This document shows, in pieces, positions 8,471 to 17,509 of a stretch of 64,000 bases of DNA; position 1 is the first letter of the stretch; each line of letters opens with the position of its first letter. The DNA is from CATQHW01 sp965243545. GTDB lineage: Bacteria; Spirochaetota; Spirochaetia; SZUA-6; Bin103. The stretch spans positions 4,278,001 through 4,342,000 of the forward strand of contig OZ251573.1 of assembly GCA_965243545.1 (NCBI GenBank), in the 5' to 3' direction. The translations under genes and the position numbers were made by a program. The notes beneath the pieces are model-generated. The model ran no database searches. It saw only the letters and a program-made list of their open reading frames with translations, and was not told the origin of the DNA.

Positions 8471-11400
8471 GTGAGCGGCGGGGCCGCCGAGGGCGGCGTG
8501 ATCACCGTGCGCGGCGCGCGCGCCAACAACCTCCGCAACGTCGACGTCGACATCCCGTTGGCGCGCATGACCGTGGTCACCGGCGTGTCCGGCTCCGGCA
8601 AGTCGTCGCTGGCGTTCGACACCGTCTACGCCGAAGGCCAGCGGCGCTACGTGGAGACCTTCTCCGCCTACACCCGGCAGTTTCTGGACCGGATGGACCG
8701 CCCGGCGGTCGACGCGGTCGAAGGGGTGCCGCCGGCCATCGCCATCGACCAGACCAACCCGGTGCGCTCGTCGCGCTCCACGGTCGGCACCATGACCGAG
8801 ATCAACGACTACCTGAAGCTCCTGTACGCGCGCGCCGCCGGTCTCTCCTGCCGCCGCTGCCGCCGCCCCGTGCAGGTGGAGACGCCGCAGACGATCGGAG
8901 CGGAGCTGCTGCGGTCCGCGCCGGACGGGCAGCTGGCGCTGATCACCTTCGAGGCGGCGCTGCCGGCAAACTTTACGCCGGCGGAGGTGCGCGCCCTGCT
9001 GGCCGCCAAGGGCTACCACCGCATCCACGCCGAGCGGCGCGCCACGCCGTCGCGGCCGCGGCGGTTGGAGGTCGTCCAGGACCGGGTGGCGCTCACCGCC
9101 GGAAACCTGCCGCGCATCGTCGAGGACCTGGAGGCCGCCTTGCGGCACGGCGGCGGCCGCGTTGCGGTGCGCGCCGCGTCGCCCGGCGGCAGCGCCGGCC
9201 GGCCGCGCCGGTTCTCGGCGGCCCTGCATTGCGCGGCGTGCGACATTTCCTACCGCGAGCCGCTTCCGAGCCTGTTCTCCTTCAACTCCCCGATCGGCGC
9301 CTGCGAGCGGTGCCGCGGCTTCGGGCGCATCATCACCATCGACTACGACCTGGTGATCCCGGACCGCCGCCGCTCGCTGGCCGATGGCGCCGTGCGGCCG
9401 TGGCGGACCGACACCTACCACGAGAGCCAGATCGACCTGATCGACTTCGCGCAGCGCCACGGCATCCCGATCGACGTCCCGTGGCAGGAGCTGCCGGCCG
9501 CCGACCGCCGCGCGGTCATCGACGGCGAAGGATCGTACGCCGAGGGGCGCTGGTACGGCGTGCGCGGTTTCTTCAATTGGCTGGAGGGGCGCGCCTACCG
9601 GATGCACCTGCGGGTGATGCTGTCGCGGTACCGCGCCTACGTCGAATGCCCGGACTGCCGGGGCACGCGCCTCAAGCCGGAGGCGCTGTGGTGGCGGCTC
9701 GGCGCGCGCGCCGGCGGCTGCGCCGGGGGCCGGGCCGGCGCCGGGCTGCACGTCCACGACGTCGCGCTGCTGCCGATCGATGAGTGCGCGGGCTTCTTCG
9801 ACGAGCTGACGGTTCCGGCGGCGGTGGCGGCCGGGGTGGAGCCGGTGCTGGCCGACGTCCGCGCCCGGCTGCGCTACTTGACGGAGGTGGGACTCGGCTA
9901 CCTGACGCTCGACCGGCAGTCGCGCACGCTGAGCGGCGGCGAGGTGCAGCGCATCAACCTCACCACCGCGCTCGGCACGCAGCTGGTGAACGCGCTGTTC
10001 GTGCTCGACGAGCCGAGCATCGGGCTGCACCACCGCGACGTGGGCCGGCTGATCGGCGTCCTGCACCGCCTGCGCGACGCCGGCAACACCCTGCTGGTGG
10101 TCGAGCACGACCCGGCGGTGATCCGCGCCGCCGATCACGTCGTCGACCTGGGGCCGGGACCGGGCCCCCGCGGCGGCCGCATCGAGTTCGCGGGTCCGGT
10201 CGCCGGGCTGGCCCGCTCCGACGCGCTGACCGGCCGCTACCTGAGCGGACGCCTGCAGGTCGCCGGACCGGACCGGCGCCGGCCGGCCAAACGCGGCCGG
10301 CTGGGGGTGCGCGGCGCCCGCGCCAACAACCTCAAGCGCATCGACGTCGACGTCCCGCTCGGGGCGCTGGTCTGCCTTGCCGGGGTGTCCGGTTCCGGCA
10401 AGTCGACCCTGCTGACCGACGTCCTGTTCCCGGCGGTGCGCCGCGCCAAGGGCCTGCCGGCGGCGGCGCCGGGCGCCCACCGCGCGGTGCTGGGGTGTGA
10501 CCGCCTGGCCGCGATCGAGCTGATCGATCAGAGCCCGATCGGCAAGTCCGCGCGCTCCACGCCGGTCAGCTACGTAAAGGCGCTCGGCCCGATCCGCAAG
10601 CTGTTCGCCGCTACCGACGCGGCGCGCGGCCGCGGCCTTGCCGCCGGCGCCTTCAGCTTCAACACCGGCGACGGGCGCTGCCGGACCTGCGGCGGCGCCG
10701 GCTTCGAGCACGTCGAGATGCAGTTTCTCTCCGACGTCTACCTGCGGTGCGCGGACTGCGACGGCCGCCGCTTCCGTCCGGAGGTGGAGGAGGTGCGCGT
10801 GCGCGGCCGATCGATCGCCGACGTGCTCGACCTGACCGTCGACCAGGCGGTCGACGCCTTCCCGGAGGCGGACGTGCAGGCGGCCTTGCGGCCGCTGGCC
10901 GACGTGGGACTCAGCTATCTCACGTTGGGACAAGCGGTGCCGACCCTCTCCGGCGGCGAGGCGCAGCGGCTCAAGATCGCCGGACACCTGGCCGGCGTGG
11001 CGGCGCCCGGCGCCGAGGGCGGCGCCCGGACGGAGCCGGGCGTCCTGTTTCTGATGGACGAGCCGACCACCGGTCTCCACTTCGCTGACATCGCGGTGCT
11101 GATCGACACGCTGCGCCGGCTGGCGGCGGCCGGCCACTCGCTGATCGTGGTGGAGCACAATCTGGACGTGCTGGCCGCCGCCGATCACCTGATCGAGCTC
11201 GGTCCCGAAGGCGGCGCAGCCGGCGGCCGGGTCGTCGCCGCCGGCGCGCCGGAGGAGATTGCCCGCGCCGGCGGCACCCCCACCGCGCTGGCGTTGCGCG
11301 GTCACGGCCGGGTCCCCTCGCCGCCGGCCGCGCCCGTTGCGCCGGAAGGTCCGGCCGTAGCGCCGCGCGGCGATGGCGCGATCCGCGTGCGGGGGGCGCG

Positions 11401-13987
11401 TGAGCACAACCTGCGCGGCATCGATCTGGCCATCCCGCGCGACCGGTTCACGGTGGTCACCGGAGTGAGCGGCTCGGGCAAGAGCACGCTCGCCTTCGAC
11501 GTCCTGTTCGCGGAGGGGCAGCGCCGCTACCTGGAGTCGCTCAACGCCTACGTCCGGCAGTTCGTGCAGCCGGCGTCCCGCCCCGACGTGGACGGGCTGT
11601 CCGGGATGCCGCCGTCGGTGGCGATCGAGCAGCGCACCAGCCGCGGCGGCCGCAAAAGCACGGTCGCCACGCTCACCGAGATCTACCACTTCCTGCGGCT
11701 GCTGTACGTGCGGCTCGGCGTGCAGCACTGTCCCGACTGCGGCGCGGCGATCGAGCCGCAGAGCGCCGGCGCGATCGGCTCCGCCATCCTGGAGCGGTTC
11801 GCCGGCCGGCGGGCACTGGTGCTGGCGCCGCTGGTGAGCGGGCGCAAGGGCTACTACACCGACCTGGCGGCGTGGGCCGCCGGCAAGGGGTTCGCGGAGC
11901 TGATGGTCGACGGCAGTTTGCTGGCGACCGGCCGGTGGCCGCAGCTCGACCGCTACCGGGAGCACGACATCGAAGCGCCGATCGCCGCGATCGACGTCGA
12001 CCGGCGCTCGGCCGGCGCCGTCGAAGCCGCCGTGGCGCAGGCGCTGGAGTTCGGCCGCGGCGCCCTGCACGTCCGCGAGATGAGCGGCGGGCACGCCGGC
12101 GGCGCACGCGCCGGCACCGCGCAGGTCTATTCGACCCGGCGCGCCTGCCCGAGCTGCCGGCGGAGCTTTGCGGAACTCGACCCGCGGCTGTTCTCCTTCA
12201 ACTCCAAGCACGGCTGGTGCCCGGTCTGCTACGGCACCGGCCTGCAGCTGCCCGGCTTCGACGCCGAGCACACCGGCGAGGAGGAGTGGTGGACGGAGTC
12301 CTGGGAGGGGCCGGCGGTCCCGTGCTCGGGTTGCGCCGGCCGGCGTCTGCGGCCGGAGGCGCTGGCGGTCACCGTGGGCGGCCGCTCCATCGACGACCTG
12401 GGCGGGCTGGCCGTGCAGGCGCTGCCGGCGGCGTTGCGCGCCCTGCCGTTCGACGACCGGGAGCGCACCATCGCGCGCGACGTCATCCGCGAGCTGCGCG
12501 CGCGCCTGGGGTTCCTCAAGCAGGTGGGACTGGGCTACCTGGGTCTGGACCGGGCGGCGCCGACCCTGAGCGGCGGCGAGGCGCAACGCATCCGGCTGGC
12601 CGCGCAGCTCGGATCGCAGCTGCGCGGCGTCTGCTACGTGCTGGACGAGCCGTCGATCGGCATGCACGCGCGCGACAACCAGCTGCTGCTGGCCACCCTG
12701 CGGCGGCTGCAACAGCAGGGCAACACGGTCGTGGTGGTGGAGCACGACGAGGAGACGATCCGCAGCGCCGACCACGTCGTCGATCTGGGTCCGGGCGGCG
12801 GCGCCGCCGGCGGCCACGTGGTCGCCCACGGCAGCCTGGCTGAGGTGATGGCGGCCGACGCCTCCACCACCGGCCGGATGTTGCGCGCCCCCGGCCGGCG
12901 CCCGGTCATCGCCCGGCGGCGCGTTGCCGGCGCCGGCTGGCTCACCGTGCGGGAGGCGGCGCTGCACAACCTGCGCGGCATGGACGTGCGCATCCCGCTG
13001 GCGGCGGTCACCTGCGTCACCGGGGTGAGCGGCTCCGGCAAGAGCACCCTGGCGCGCCGGCTGCTGTTCGATCAGGTGCGCGCACGGCTGGCGGCGCGCT
13101 CCGCGTCCCGCGCGCGGCGCGCGCCGCGCGCGGCGTGGATCGGCTGCCGGTCGATCGAGGGGTGGCAGGCGCTGCGCCGCGCCCTGCAGGTCGACCAGAC
13201 GCCGATCGGCCGGACGCCGCGCTCCTGCCCGGCCACCTACGTCGGCGTCTGGGACGAGGTGCGCGCCCTGTTCGCCGCCGCCACCGAGGCGCGCATCCGC
13301 GGCTACGGCGCCGGCCGCTTCTCCTTCAACGTCGACGACGGCCGGTGCGCGGATTGCGCGGGTCAGGGGGTGAAGAAGCTGGAGATGAGCTTCCTGCCGG
13401 ACGTGGCGATCCGTTGCGAGGCGTGCGGCGGCGCCCGATTCGATCAGGAGACGCTGGCGGTGCGCGTGCACGATCGATCGGTCGCCGACGTGCTGGCGCT
13501 CGACGCGGCGGCGGCGGCGGAGGTGTTCGCCGCCCATCCGCGCATCGCGCCGACCCTGCGCCTGCTGGTGGAGGTGGGGCTCGGCTACCTGACGCTCGGC
13601 CAGCCGAGCCCGACGCTGAGCGGCGGCGAGGCGCAACGCATCAAGCTGGTCGCCGAGCTGGCCAAGCGCGCGCCGGGCGCCGGCTCCGGCGCCCCCGGCA
13701 CGCTCTACGTCCTGGACGAGCCGACGATCGGCCTGCACATGGCCGACGTCGACCGGCTGACGCGCGTGCTGCACCGGCTGGCCGACCGCGGCGACACGGT
13801 GGTGGTGATCGAACACAACCTCGACGTGATCGCCGAGGCCGACCACGTCATCGACCTCGGCCCCGACGCCGGCGACGCCGGCGGCCGCGTGGTAGCGCAA
13901 GGGCCGCCGCAGCGGGTGGCGTCGGTGCGCCGCGGATCACGCACGGCGCCGGTGCTCGCCCGCTTCCTGCGAGAGCGCGCCGTCTGA
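8471..13987 (+). CDS. uvrA: Double-length excinuclease subunit UvrA (tandem fusion)
   Basis: About 1838 residues from GTG at 8471, twice the usual length near 940. It is two complete UvrA halves in one chain. Four Walker A sites (GVSGSGKS-type) lie near residues 38, 638, 998 and 1518, each followed by an LSGGE signature near 487, 826, 1366 and 1716. Each half has CxxC pairs forming the UvrA zinc modules, for example CERCRGFG, CRTCGGAG, CPVCYGTG and CADCAGQG, and the second ABC unit of each half has the DQ(S/T)PIG insertion. UvrA is the damage-sensing ATPase of nucleotide excision repair and normally dimerises; here the dimer is probably pre-formed. Chlamydia has a comparable double-length UvrA. 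The gene overlaps no neighbour and ends at a strong hairpin. All four ATP sites look intact. Confidence 0.95.
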   Translation: MSGGAAEGGVITVRGARANNLRNVDVDIPLARMTVVTGVSGSGKSSLAFDTVYAEGQRRYVETFSAYTRQFLDRMDRPAVDAVEGVPPAIAIDQTNPVRSSRSTVGTMTEINDYLKLLYARAAGLSCRRCRRPVQVETPQTIGAELLRSAPDGQLALITFEAALPANFTPAEVRALLAAKGYHRIHAERRATPSRPRRLEVVQDRVALTAGNLPRIVEDLEAALRHGGGRVAVRAASPGGSAGRPRRFSAALHCAACDISYREPLPSLFSFNSPIGACERCRGFGRIITIDYDLVIPDRRRSLADGAVRPWRTDTYHESQIDLIDFAQRHGIPIDVPWQELPAADRRAVIDGEGSYAEGRWYGVRGFFNWLEGRAYRMHLRVMLSRYRAYVECPDCRGTRLKPEALWWRLGARAGGCAGGRAGAGLHVHDVALLPIDECAGFFDELTVPAAVAAGVEPVLADVRARLRYLTEVGLGYLTLDRQSRTLSGGEVQRINLTTALGTQLVNALFVLDEPSIGLHHRDVGRLIGVLHRLRDAGNTLLVVEHDPAVIRAADHVVDLGPGPGPRGGRIEFAGPVAGLARSDALTGRYLSGRLQVAGPDRRRPAKRGRLGVRGARANNLKRIDVDVPLGALVCLAGVSGSGKSTLLTDVLFPAVRRAKGLPAAAPGAHRAVLGCDRLAAIELIDQSPIGKSARSTPVSYVKALGPIRKLFAATDAARGRGLAAGAFSFNTGDGRCRTCGGAGFEHVEMQFLSDVYLRCADCDGRRFRPEVEEVRVRGRSIADVLDLTVDQAVDAFPEADVQAALRPLADVGLSYLTLGQAVPTLSGGEAQRLKIAGHLAGVAAPGAEGGARTEPGVLFLMDEPTTGLHFADIAVLIDTLRRLAAAGHSLIVVEHNLDVLAAADHLIELGPEGGAAGGRVVAAGAPEEIARAGGTPTALALRGHGRVPSPPAAPVAPEGPAVAPRGDGAIRVRGAREHNLRGIDLAIPRDRFTVVTGVSGSGKSTLAFDVLFAEGQRRYLESLNAYVRQFVQPASRPDVDGLSGMPPSVAIEQRTSRGGRKSTVATLTEIYHFLRLLYVRLGVQHCPDCGAAIEPQSAGAIGSAILERFAGRRALVLAPLVSGRKGYYTDLAAWAAGKGFAELMVDGSLLATGRWPQLDRYREHDIEAPIAAIDVDRRSAGAVEAAVAQALEFGRGALHVREMSGGHAGGARAGTAQVYSTRRACPSCRRSFAELDPRLFSFNSKHGWCPVCYGTGLQLPGFDAEHTGEEEWWTESWEGPAVPCSGCAGRRLRPEALAVTVGGRSIDDLGGLAVQALPAALRALPFDDRERTIARDVIRELRARLGFLKQVGLGYLGLDRAAPTLSGGEAQRIRLAAQLGSQLRGVCYVLDEPSIGMHARDNQLLLATLRRLQQQGNTVVVVEHDEETIRSADHVVDLGPGGGAAGGHVVAHGSLAEVMAADASTTGRMLRAPGRRPVIARRRVAGAGWLTVREAALHNLRGMDVRIPLAAVTCVTGVSGSGKSTLARRLLFDQVRARLAARSASRARRAPRAAWIGCRSIEGWQALRRALQVDQTPIGRTPRSCPATYVGVWDEVRALFAAATEARIRGYGAGRFSFNVDDGRCADCAGQGVKKLEMSFLPDVAIRCEACGGARFDQETLAVRVHDRSVADVLALDAAAAAEVFAAHPRIAPTLRLLVEVGLGYLTLGQPSPTLSGGEAQRIKLVAELAKRAPGAGSGAPGTLYVLDEPTIGLHMADVDRLTRVLHRLADRGDTVVVIEHNLDVIAEADHVIDLGPDAGDAGGRVVAQGPPQRVASVRRGSRTAPVLARFLRERAV

Positions 13988-13996
13988 GCCGACCGC

Positions 13997-14020
13997 CGAC
14001 GGCCCGATCACGGGCCGTCG
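13997..14020 (+). terminator. Strong hairpin after uvrA
   Basis: A perfect 10-bp stem, CGACGGCCCG / CGGGCCGTCG, with an ATCA tetraloop begins 10 bp after the uvrA stop. It is followed by GGTTCC rather than a long T run. Confidence 0.65.
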
Positions 14021-14081
14021 GGTTCCCTGCGGTAGATCGGAGACTCAGGCGGGTGGCGGGTTTGCGTGCTACGCTTTACTC

Positions 14082-14321
14082 ATGAACCAGACGCAGTTGC
14101 TCGCTGAGGCACTCCATCTCTCCGCCGAGGAACGCGGCGCGCTCGCTGGGCAGCTGATCGAGAGCCTCGACCAACAGATCGACGAAGATGTCGAAGCGGC
14201 GTGGTCGGTTGAAATTCGGCGGCGCCTGCACCGGCTGGACGATGGGGTAGCCAAAACGGTCCCGTGGGCGGAGGCGCGCCGCCGAATTCTTGCCGCCGCT
14301 GATCGTGACGCGGAAACTTGA
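14082..14321 (+). CDS. Addiction-module antitoxin (short helical type)
   Basis: 79 residues. The sequence AEALHLSAEERGALAGQLIE, an acidic middle (DEDVEAAW) and a basic end with VPWAEARRRIL match the PF09720-type unstable antitoxins paired with ParE/RelE toxins. It would bind and neutralise the toxin encoded just downstream; the two genes overlap. A likely promoter lies in the 60 bp after the uvrA terminator, but no clear box was found. Confidence 0.85.
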   Translation: MNQTQLLAEALHLSAEERGALAGQLIESLDQQIDEDVEAAWSVEIRRRLHRLDDGVAKTVPWAEARRRILAAADRDAET

Positions 14322-14616
14322 GTATCTCGAAGAAGCTCTGGTCGAGTCTGAAGAGGCGGCCCGCTGGTATGCGCAACGCAGCCCCACTGCGGCGGCCGGC
14401 TTCGTATTCGAGCTCGAGGCGGCGGCGCAGGCGATCACGGAGACGCCGGACGCTTGGCCCGCCTACGCCAAGGGCACCCGGCGCTATCTGCTCCGCCGCT
14501 ATCCCTACAGCGTCATCTACCGTGTCGAGACTGCTCGCTTGGTAATTGTGGCTGTAGCTCACGCCCACCGACGACCCAGATATTGGAAGCAACGCTTGGC
14601 GGGGCCTATCAGTTAG
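14290..14616 (+). CDS. RelE/ParE-family toxin
   Basis: About 103-108 residues, from TTG at 14290 or GTG at 14305, overlapping the antitoxin 3' end. The ParE fold is indicated by an early EEAARWYAQRSP helix, then YAKGTRRYLLRRYPYSVIYR and VIVAVAHAHRRPRYW, the characteristic strand-turn with basic residues before the final histidine/arginine patch. ParE toxins poison gyrase and RelE toxins cleave ribosome-bound mRNA; sequence alone does not decide which. The pair appears intact, unlike most other accessory genes nearby. Confidence 0.87.
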   Translation: MPPLIVTRKLEYLEEALVESEEAARWYAQRSPTAAAGFVFELEAAAQAITETPDAWPAYAKGTRRYLLRRYPYSVIYRVETARLVIVAVAHAHRRPRYWKQRLAGPIS

Positions 14617-14638
14617 TGCGGTCAGTTCCTTGAGCCGT

Positions 14639-14700
14639 CTACTTCCGCAACGACCCGGACGTGTACGTATCCGGCAATCTACTGCTCTACTACGAGGAAC
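14639..14700 (+). pseudogene. Internal fragment of a Uma2-family gene
   Basis: About 60 bp encode YFRNDPDVYVSGNLLLYYEE, the conserved early block of Uma2 (DUF820) nuclease-fold proteins. It is nearly identical to 15139-15203 and is truncated on both sides. Confidence 0.7.
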
Positions 14701-15013
14701 GTAATCTCCGCACGCCGTGGCGCCAGAGATGGACGCCGGCAATCGGAAGCCCGAGCAGAACACGAAGCCGCCGCCCGCCGGGCGGCGGTACACCGGTAGA
14801 GCGTCGGCCGCCCGAACGGTCCGGCCCGGGCATGTCCTTCGGCGCCGAAATCCGGTCCGCAAACCCTGGCGGCCCGGCTGGCGGCGCCTCTCTCCAAGGC
14901 GAACGAACGGCCGGACCGCCGACGGCAACCCCGTAGCGGCCGTCAAGGCTGCCATACGGGGGCTGTCGCGCCGCGGCGCGGCGTGCTATGCTGAACGGTC
15001 CGGAGGTTGGTCG
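14701..15013. other. Intergenic region without a recognisable gene
   Basis: High-GC sequence in which neither strand gives a convincing product. A GC-rich hairpin (CGCCGCCCGCCGGGCGGCGG-like) lies near 14770-14790. A GGAGG ribosome site at 15002-15006 belongs to the next gene. Confidence 0.5.
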
Positions 15014-15303
15014 ATGGCAAGTACACTCAGCGCTCCGCCAGCGGTAGCGGTAGACTACCCCAGTTCCGACGGCAAGCCGATGGCCGAAAGCGATTCTCAA
15101 CGGAAGCCCCTCACCTACGCGGTGGACCGGCTGGAGCTCTACTTCCGCAACGACCCGGACGTGTACGTATCCGGGACCATTTTTGCTCTACTACGAGGAG
15201 GACGAGGAGCGGAGCGCGGTGGCGCCGGACGTGCTGGTGGCGCTCGGGGTGCCCGACCGGGAGCAGTCGTCGTACTTCTTGTGGGAGGAGCGAAAGGCGC
15301 CGC
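15014..15303 (+). pseudogene. Truncated, frameshifted Uma2-family gene
   Basis: ATG at 15014 with a GGAGG site starts a normal Uma2 N-terminus (PLTYAVDRLELYFRNDPDVY). After VSG, near 15175, the homology moves to another frame: ALGVPDREQSSYFLWEERKA. At about 15303, just where DFVLEV-type catalytic sequence should follow, it runs into insertion-sequence-derived repeat DNA. Uma2 proteins are PD-(D/E)XK-fold proteins of unsettled function. This copy lacks its catalytic half and cannot be active. Confidence 0.72.
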
Positions 15304-15640
15304 GCGGCCAGCGGCGCCGCCGTGAGCACGGAGCAGCACGGCATCTGAGGGTGAAGCAAGCCCCGTTACGTAACGGTCCACAGTGGGCATGGCACTGACC
15401 AACGCGGGAGCGGACGACGGGGGCCGTGCGGTCGGTAACGCGCCTCGGCGCGCGCTGCGCACGGCAGCAGGCCGCGCTCACCGACGGTCTGCTCTGCGTC
15501 CTCACGGTTTGGGTGCCGCCGGCACGCTTGGTCGCCGGCTCAGCAGGTCGCGCAGCAGGCGCACCATCCGGGCGTTTGCAACGCAGCCGGGTTGGCGGTC
15601 TGGAACCGGCCGTAGCCGAGCTGTGCGCCGTCATGCAGCG
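15303..15640. mobile_element. Remnant IS copy A (3' end only)
   Basis: About 330 bp repeat the 3' end and downstream terminus of the next element. It carries the perfect palindrome CCGTTACGTAACGG at 15363-15376 (also at 15742-15755), the shared GATCTGCTC/GTCTGCTCTGCG-type tract, and the decayed C-terminal codons of the same transposase on the minus strand. It is in direct orientation to copy B, which begins near 15686. No frame is intact. Confidence 0.7.
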
Positions 15641-15886
15641 CGGCGCGGCGCAGCCGGACCGGCGGACCGACTCGGGCGCCACGCGGCCAGCGTCGCCGCA
15701 GTGAGCGCGGAGCAGCACGGCATCTGAGGGTGAAGCAATCTCCGTTACGTAACGGTCCGCAGTGGTCATGGCGCTGACCGCGGAGCGGACGACGGGACCG
15801 GTGCGGTCGGTGACGCGCCACGGCGCGCGGCGCACGGCACCGCGACGCGCACCGGCGATCTGCTCTGCGTCCTCACGGTCCGGGCG

Positions 15887-16606
15887 TCAGCCGGCACGCT
15901 TGGCCGCCGGGTTGGTCCGCGAGGCCGCCAGACTCATCAGGTCGCCCTGCAGGCGCACCACCTCGCGATGCAGTGCAACCGGGTTGAGCGTGTCGAACCG
16001 GCGCCGGAGCCGAGCTTTGTGATCGTCGCCGACCTCCGGGCAGGCGAGCACCCGCTGATACGGGGTCTGCGGCTCGTCGTAGACCCGCCGCACCCGCGCC
16101 CCCTGGCGTGTGCTGGCGATCAGCTTCTGGGATGGGTAGAAGAAGTTGACCAGCAGGCCGAGCGACTCGTAGAGCTGATTGAGCACCTCGACCTCCGGGC
16201 CGGGCTCCATGCGGAGGTAGCCGACATGCTTGCGGACCACGTCGTTGTTCTTCTGCTCGGTGAACTTTTCCAGCACTGGCAGTTGCGTGCGCAGGACGGC
16301 CACCAGCCGCTTGCCGCACAGGAACCCGAACAGATGCCAGACCCTGCGCACCGCCGCTGCCACGCGCTCATCGTAGTGGCGGGCGCTGTGGCGTCGCGGG
16401 CGGCGCTGACCGACCACGACGGCGACCAGTTGGCCGTCGCGGCGCTCGAAGACCGTCTTGCCCCACATGCGCAGCACCCAGCCGGCGTGGTGGCGGGTGC
16501 AGCCGTGCATCCGGACGAACTCGTCGAGCAGTGCGGCCTTCTGGCGCCGGGTGGCGCGCCGGTACCGTTCGACGGTCTGTGCGGTGATCGCCTTTCGTTG
16601 ACTCAT
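15887..16606 (-). pseudogene. Transposase lacking its catalytic core
   Basis: Starting at ATG 16606 (MSQRKAITAQTVERYRRATR) the N-terminus is the helix-turn-helix region of the large IS1202/ISNCY-type integrases. The C-terminus also matches: NFFYPSQKLIAST, YDEPQTPYQRVL and LNPVALHREVVRLQ. Between them LPVLEKFTEQKNNDVVRKHV joins the N-terminal region directly to the block containing the last catalytic glutamate (normally VEQKN). The intervening segment, which normally holds the first two catalytic aspartates, is missing; I estimate about 170 residues. The deletion is in frame, so an inactive DNA-binding protein may still be made. Family placement rests on remembered architecture. Confidence 0.72.
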
Positions 16607-16652
16607 GGTAAGTCCCATCTCCTTCGACCTCCGCCGCCGATGGTGGCGAGGT

Positions 16653-16714
16653 CGTTCGTGTGGATGTTTCGGTGATGCACCAGCCCTGCGTTCGTGTGGA
16701 TTTTTGATGATGCA
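16653..16714. repeat. Two direct repeats at the IS end
   Basis: CGTTCGTGTGGAT followed by a T-rich stretch and GATGCA occurs at 16653-16680 and again at 16689-16714, 36 bp apart. Such subterminal repeats are typical transposase-binding sites. Confidence 0.6.
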
Positions 16715-16783
16715 ATGCGCGGTCTTGACATCTCGCACCAAATCGCCTCACATTGATCCGTCGGAAGGATCACGCTACGCCGC

Positions 16784-17506
16784 ATGGACGTTCTCGTCGA
16801 CTACTACAATCTTTCGCCACGCCAACGCCGCAAGGGCGTCGTGCACGTGATCGACCAGATCATCGCCGAAATCGTTCCTGAATACGTATCGGTCAGTGAA
16901 AGACGAATCGACATTCGACTGTACGGCGGGTGGTACGAGCAACGCATGCAAACATCCGATGCTCAGACGATCTCCGCTACGCTGATCGAACATTTTCCCA
17001 CGGTGATTCGCAGACCGCACGACCGAACGCACATCGTCGTGAATGCCGAGCTCGCCTACAGTCTAAAGTGCGACCCGGAGCGCCATCTGTGGTATACCCT
17101 CCGACCAAAGGCCGCCCCGAGGGGCATAGAATTCGTCGATCCGGCGGCAGTTGGCTGCCGACATGTCGATGTCTGCCCACTCCGTCCCGGTTACGACTTC
17201 TTTGTCGATGGCAGGTGTCCTGAGCACGACTGCCAAATCACGAGCCGCCTTGTCATCAGGCGCCGCGAGCAGAAACTGGTGGATGCTATGCTGGCGGCCG
17301 ATGTATTCTACTGTTCGCGTTCGGATGTGCGACAGATCGCCGTCGTATCTTCAGACGACGACATATTGCCTGCCATAATAACGGCGATGCAATGCGGGCT
17401 GTATGTGGTCCATGTGCATACGAAGGAGCGGCATACTACGCAAAGAAGTTACGTGCGCGGCAAAGGGCATGAATACGTCCAACTAAATCTTCGAGAGGAG
17501 GTGTAA
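16784..17506 (+). CDS. NYN/PIN-like nuclease domain protein
   Basis: 240 residues. It opens MDVLVDYYNL, the first acidic strand of the NYN fold, and later shows QKLVDAMLAAD (about 164-173) and IAVVSSDDDILPAI (about 185-197), the remaining acidic motifs of NYN/PIN RNases. A central block of Cys125, Cys131, Cys145 and Cys150 could form a zinc site. The gene is more AT-rich than its surroundings. It ends 3 bp before a STAND NTPase whose ribosome site lies inside this gene's last codons, so the two are co-translated. I infer that the nuclease is an effector controlled by the NTPase. Start ATG 16784 matches the fold start. NYN identity is by motif, not alignment. Confidence 0.78.
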   Translation: MDVLVDYYNLSPRQRRKGVVHVIDQIIAEIVPEYVSVSERRIDIRLYGGWYEQRMQTSDAQTISATLIEHFPTVIRRPHDRTHIVVNAELAYSLKCDPERHLWYTLRPKAAPRGIEFVDPAAVGCRHVDVCPLRPGYDFFVDGRCPEHDCQITSRLVIRRREQKLVDAMLAADVFYCSRSDVRQIAVVSSDDDILPAIITAMQCGLYVVHVHTKERHTTQRSYVRGKGHEYVQLNLREEV

Positions 17507-17509
17507 ACG

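Larger units (their letters stand above)
15686..16750 (-). mobile_element. Decayed ISNCY/IS1202-like insertion sequence (copy B)
   Basis: It includes the internally deleted transposase at 15887-16606, the palindrome-containing end at 15742-15755, and two direct repeats near its other end (16653-16680 and 16689-16714). Exact termini and target duplication could not be fixed. Confidence 0.6.

Noticed and set aside
8387..13900. A very long open frame (about 1837 codons) on the minus strand opposite uvrA
   Set aside because: It mirrors the codon pattern of uvrA in GC-rich DNA; the product is a low-complexity Arg/Ala/Gln/His mix without any domain.
16725..16756. TTGACA at 16725 as the promoter of the NYN gene
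   Set aside because: The -35 is perfect, but no acceptable -10 is found at 16-18 bp (TCACAT only), so a promoter was not annotated.
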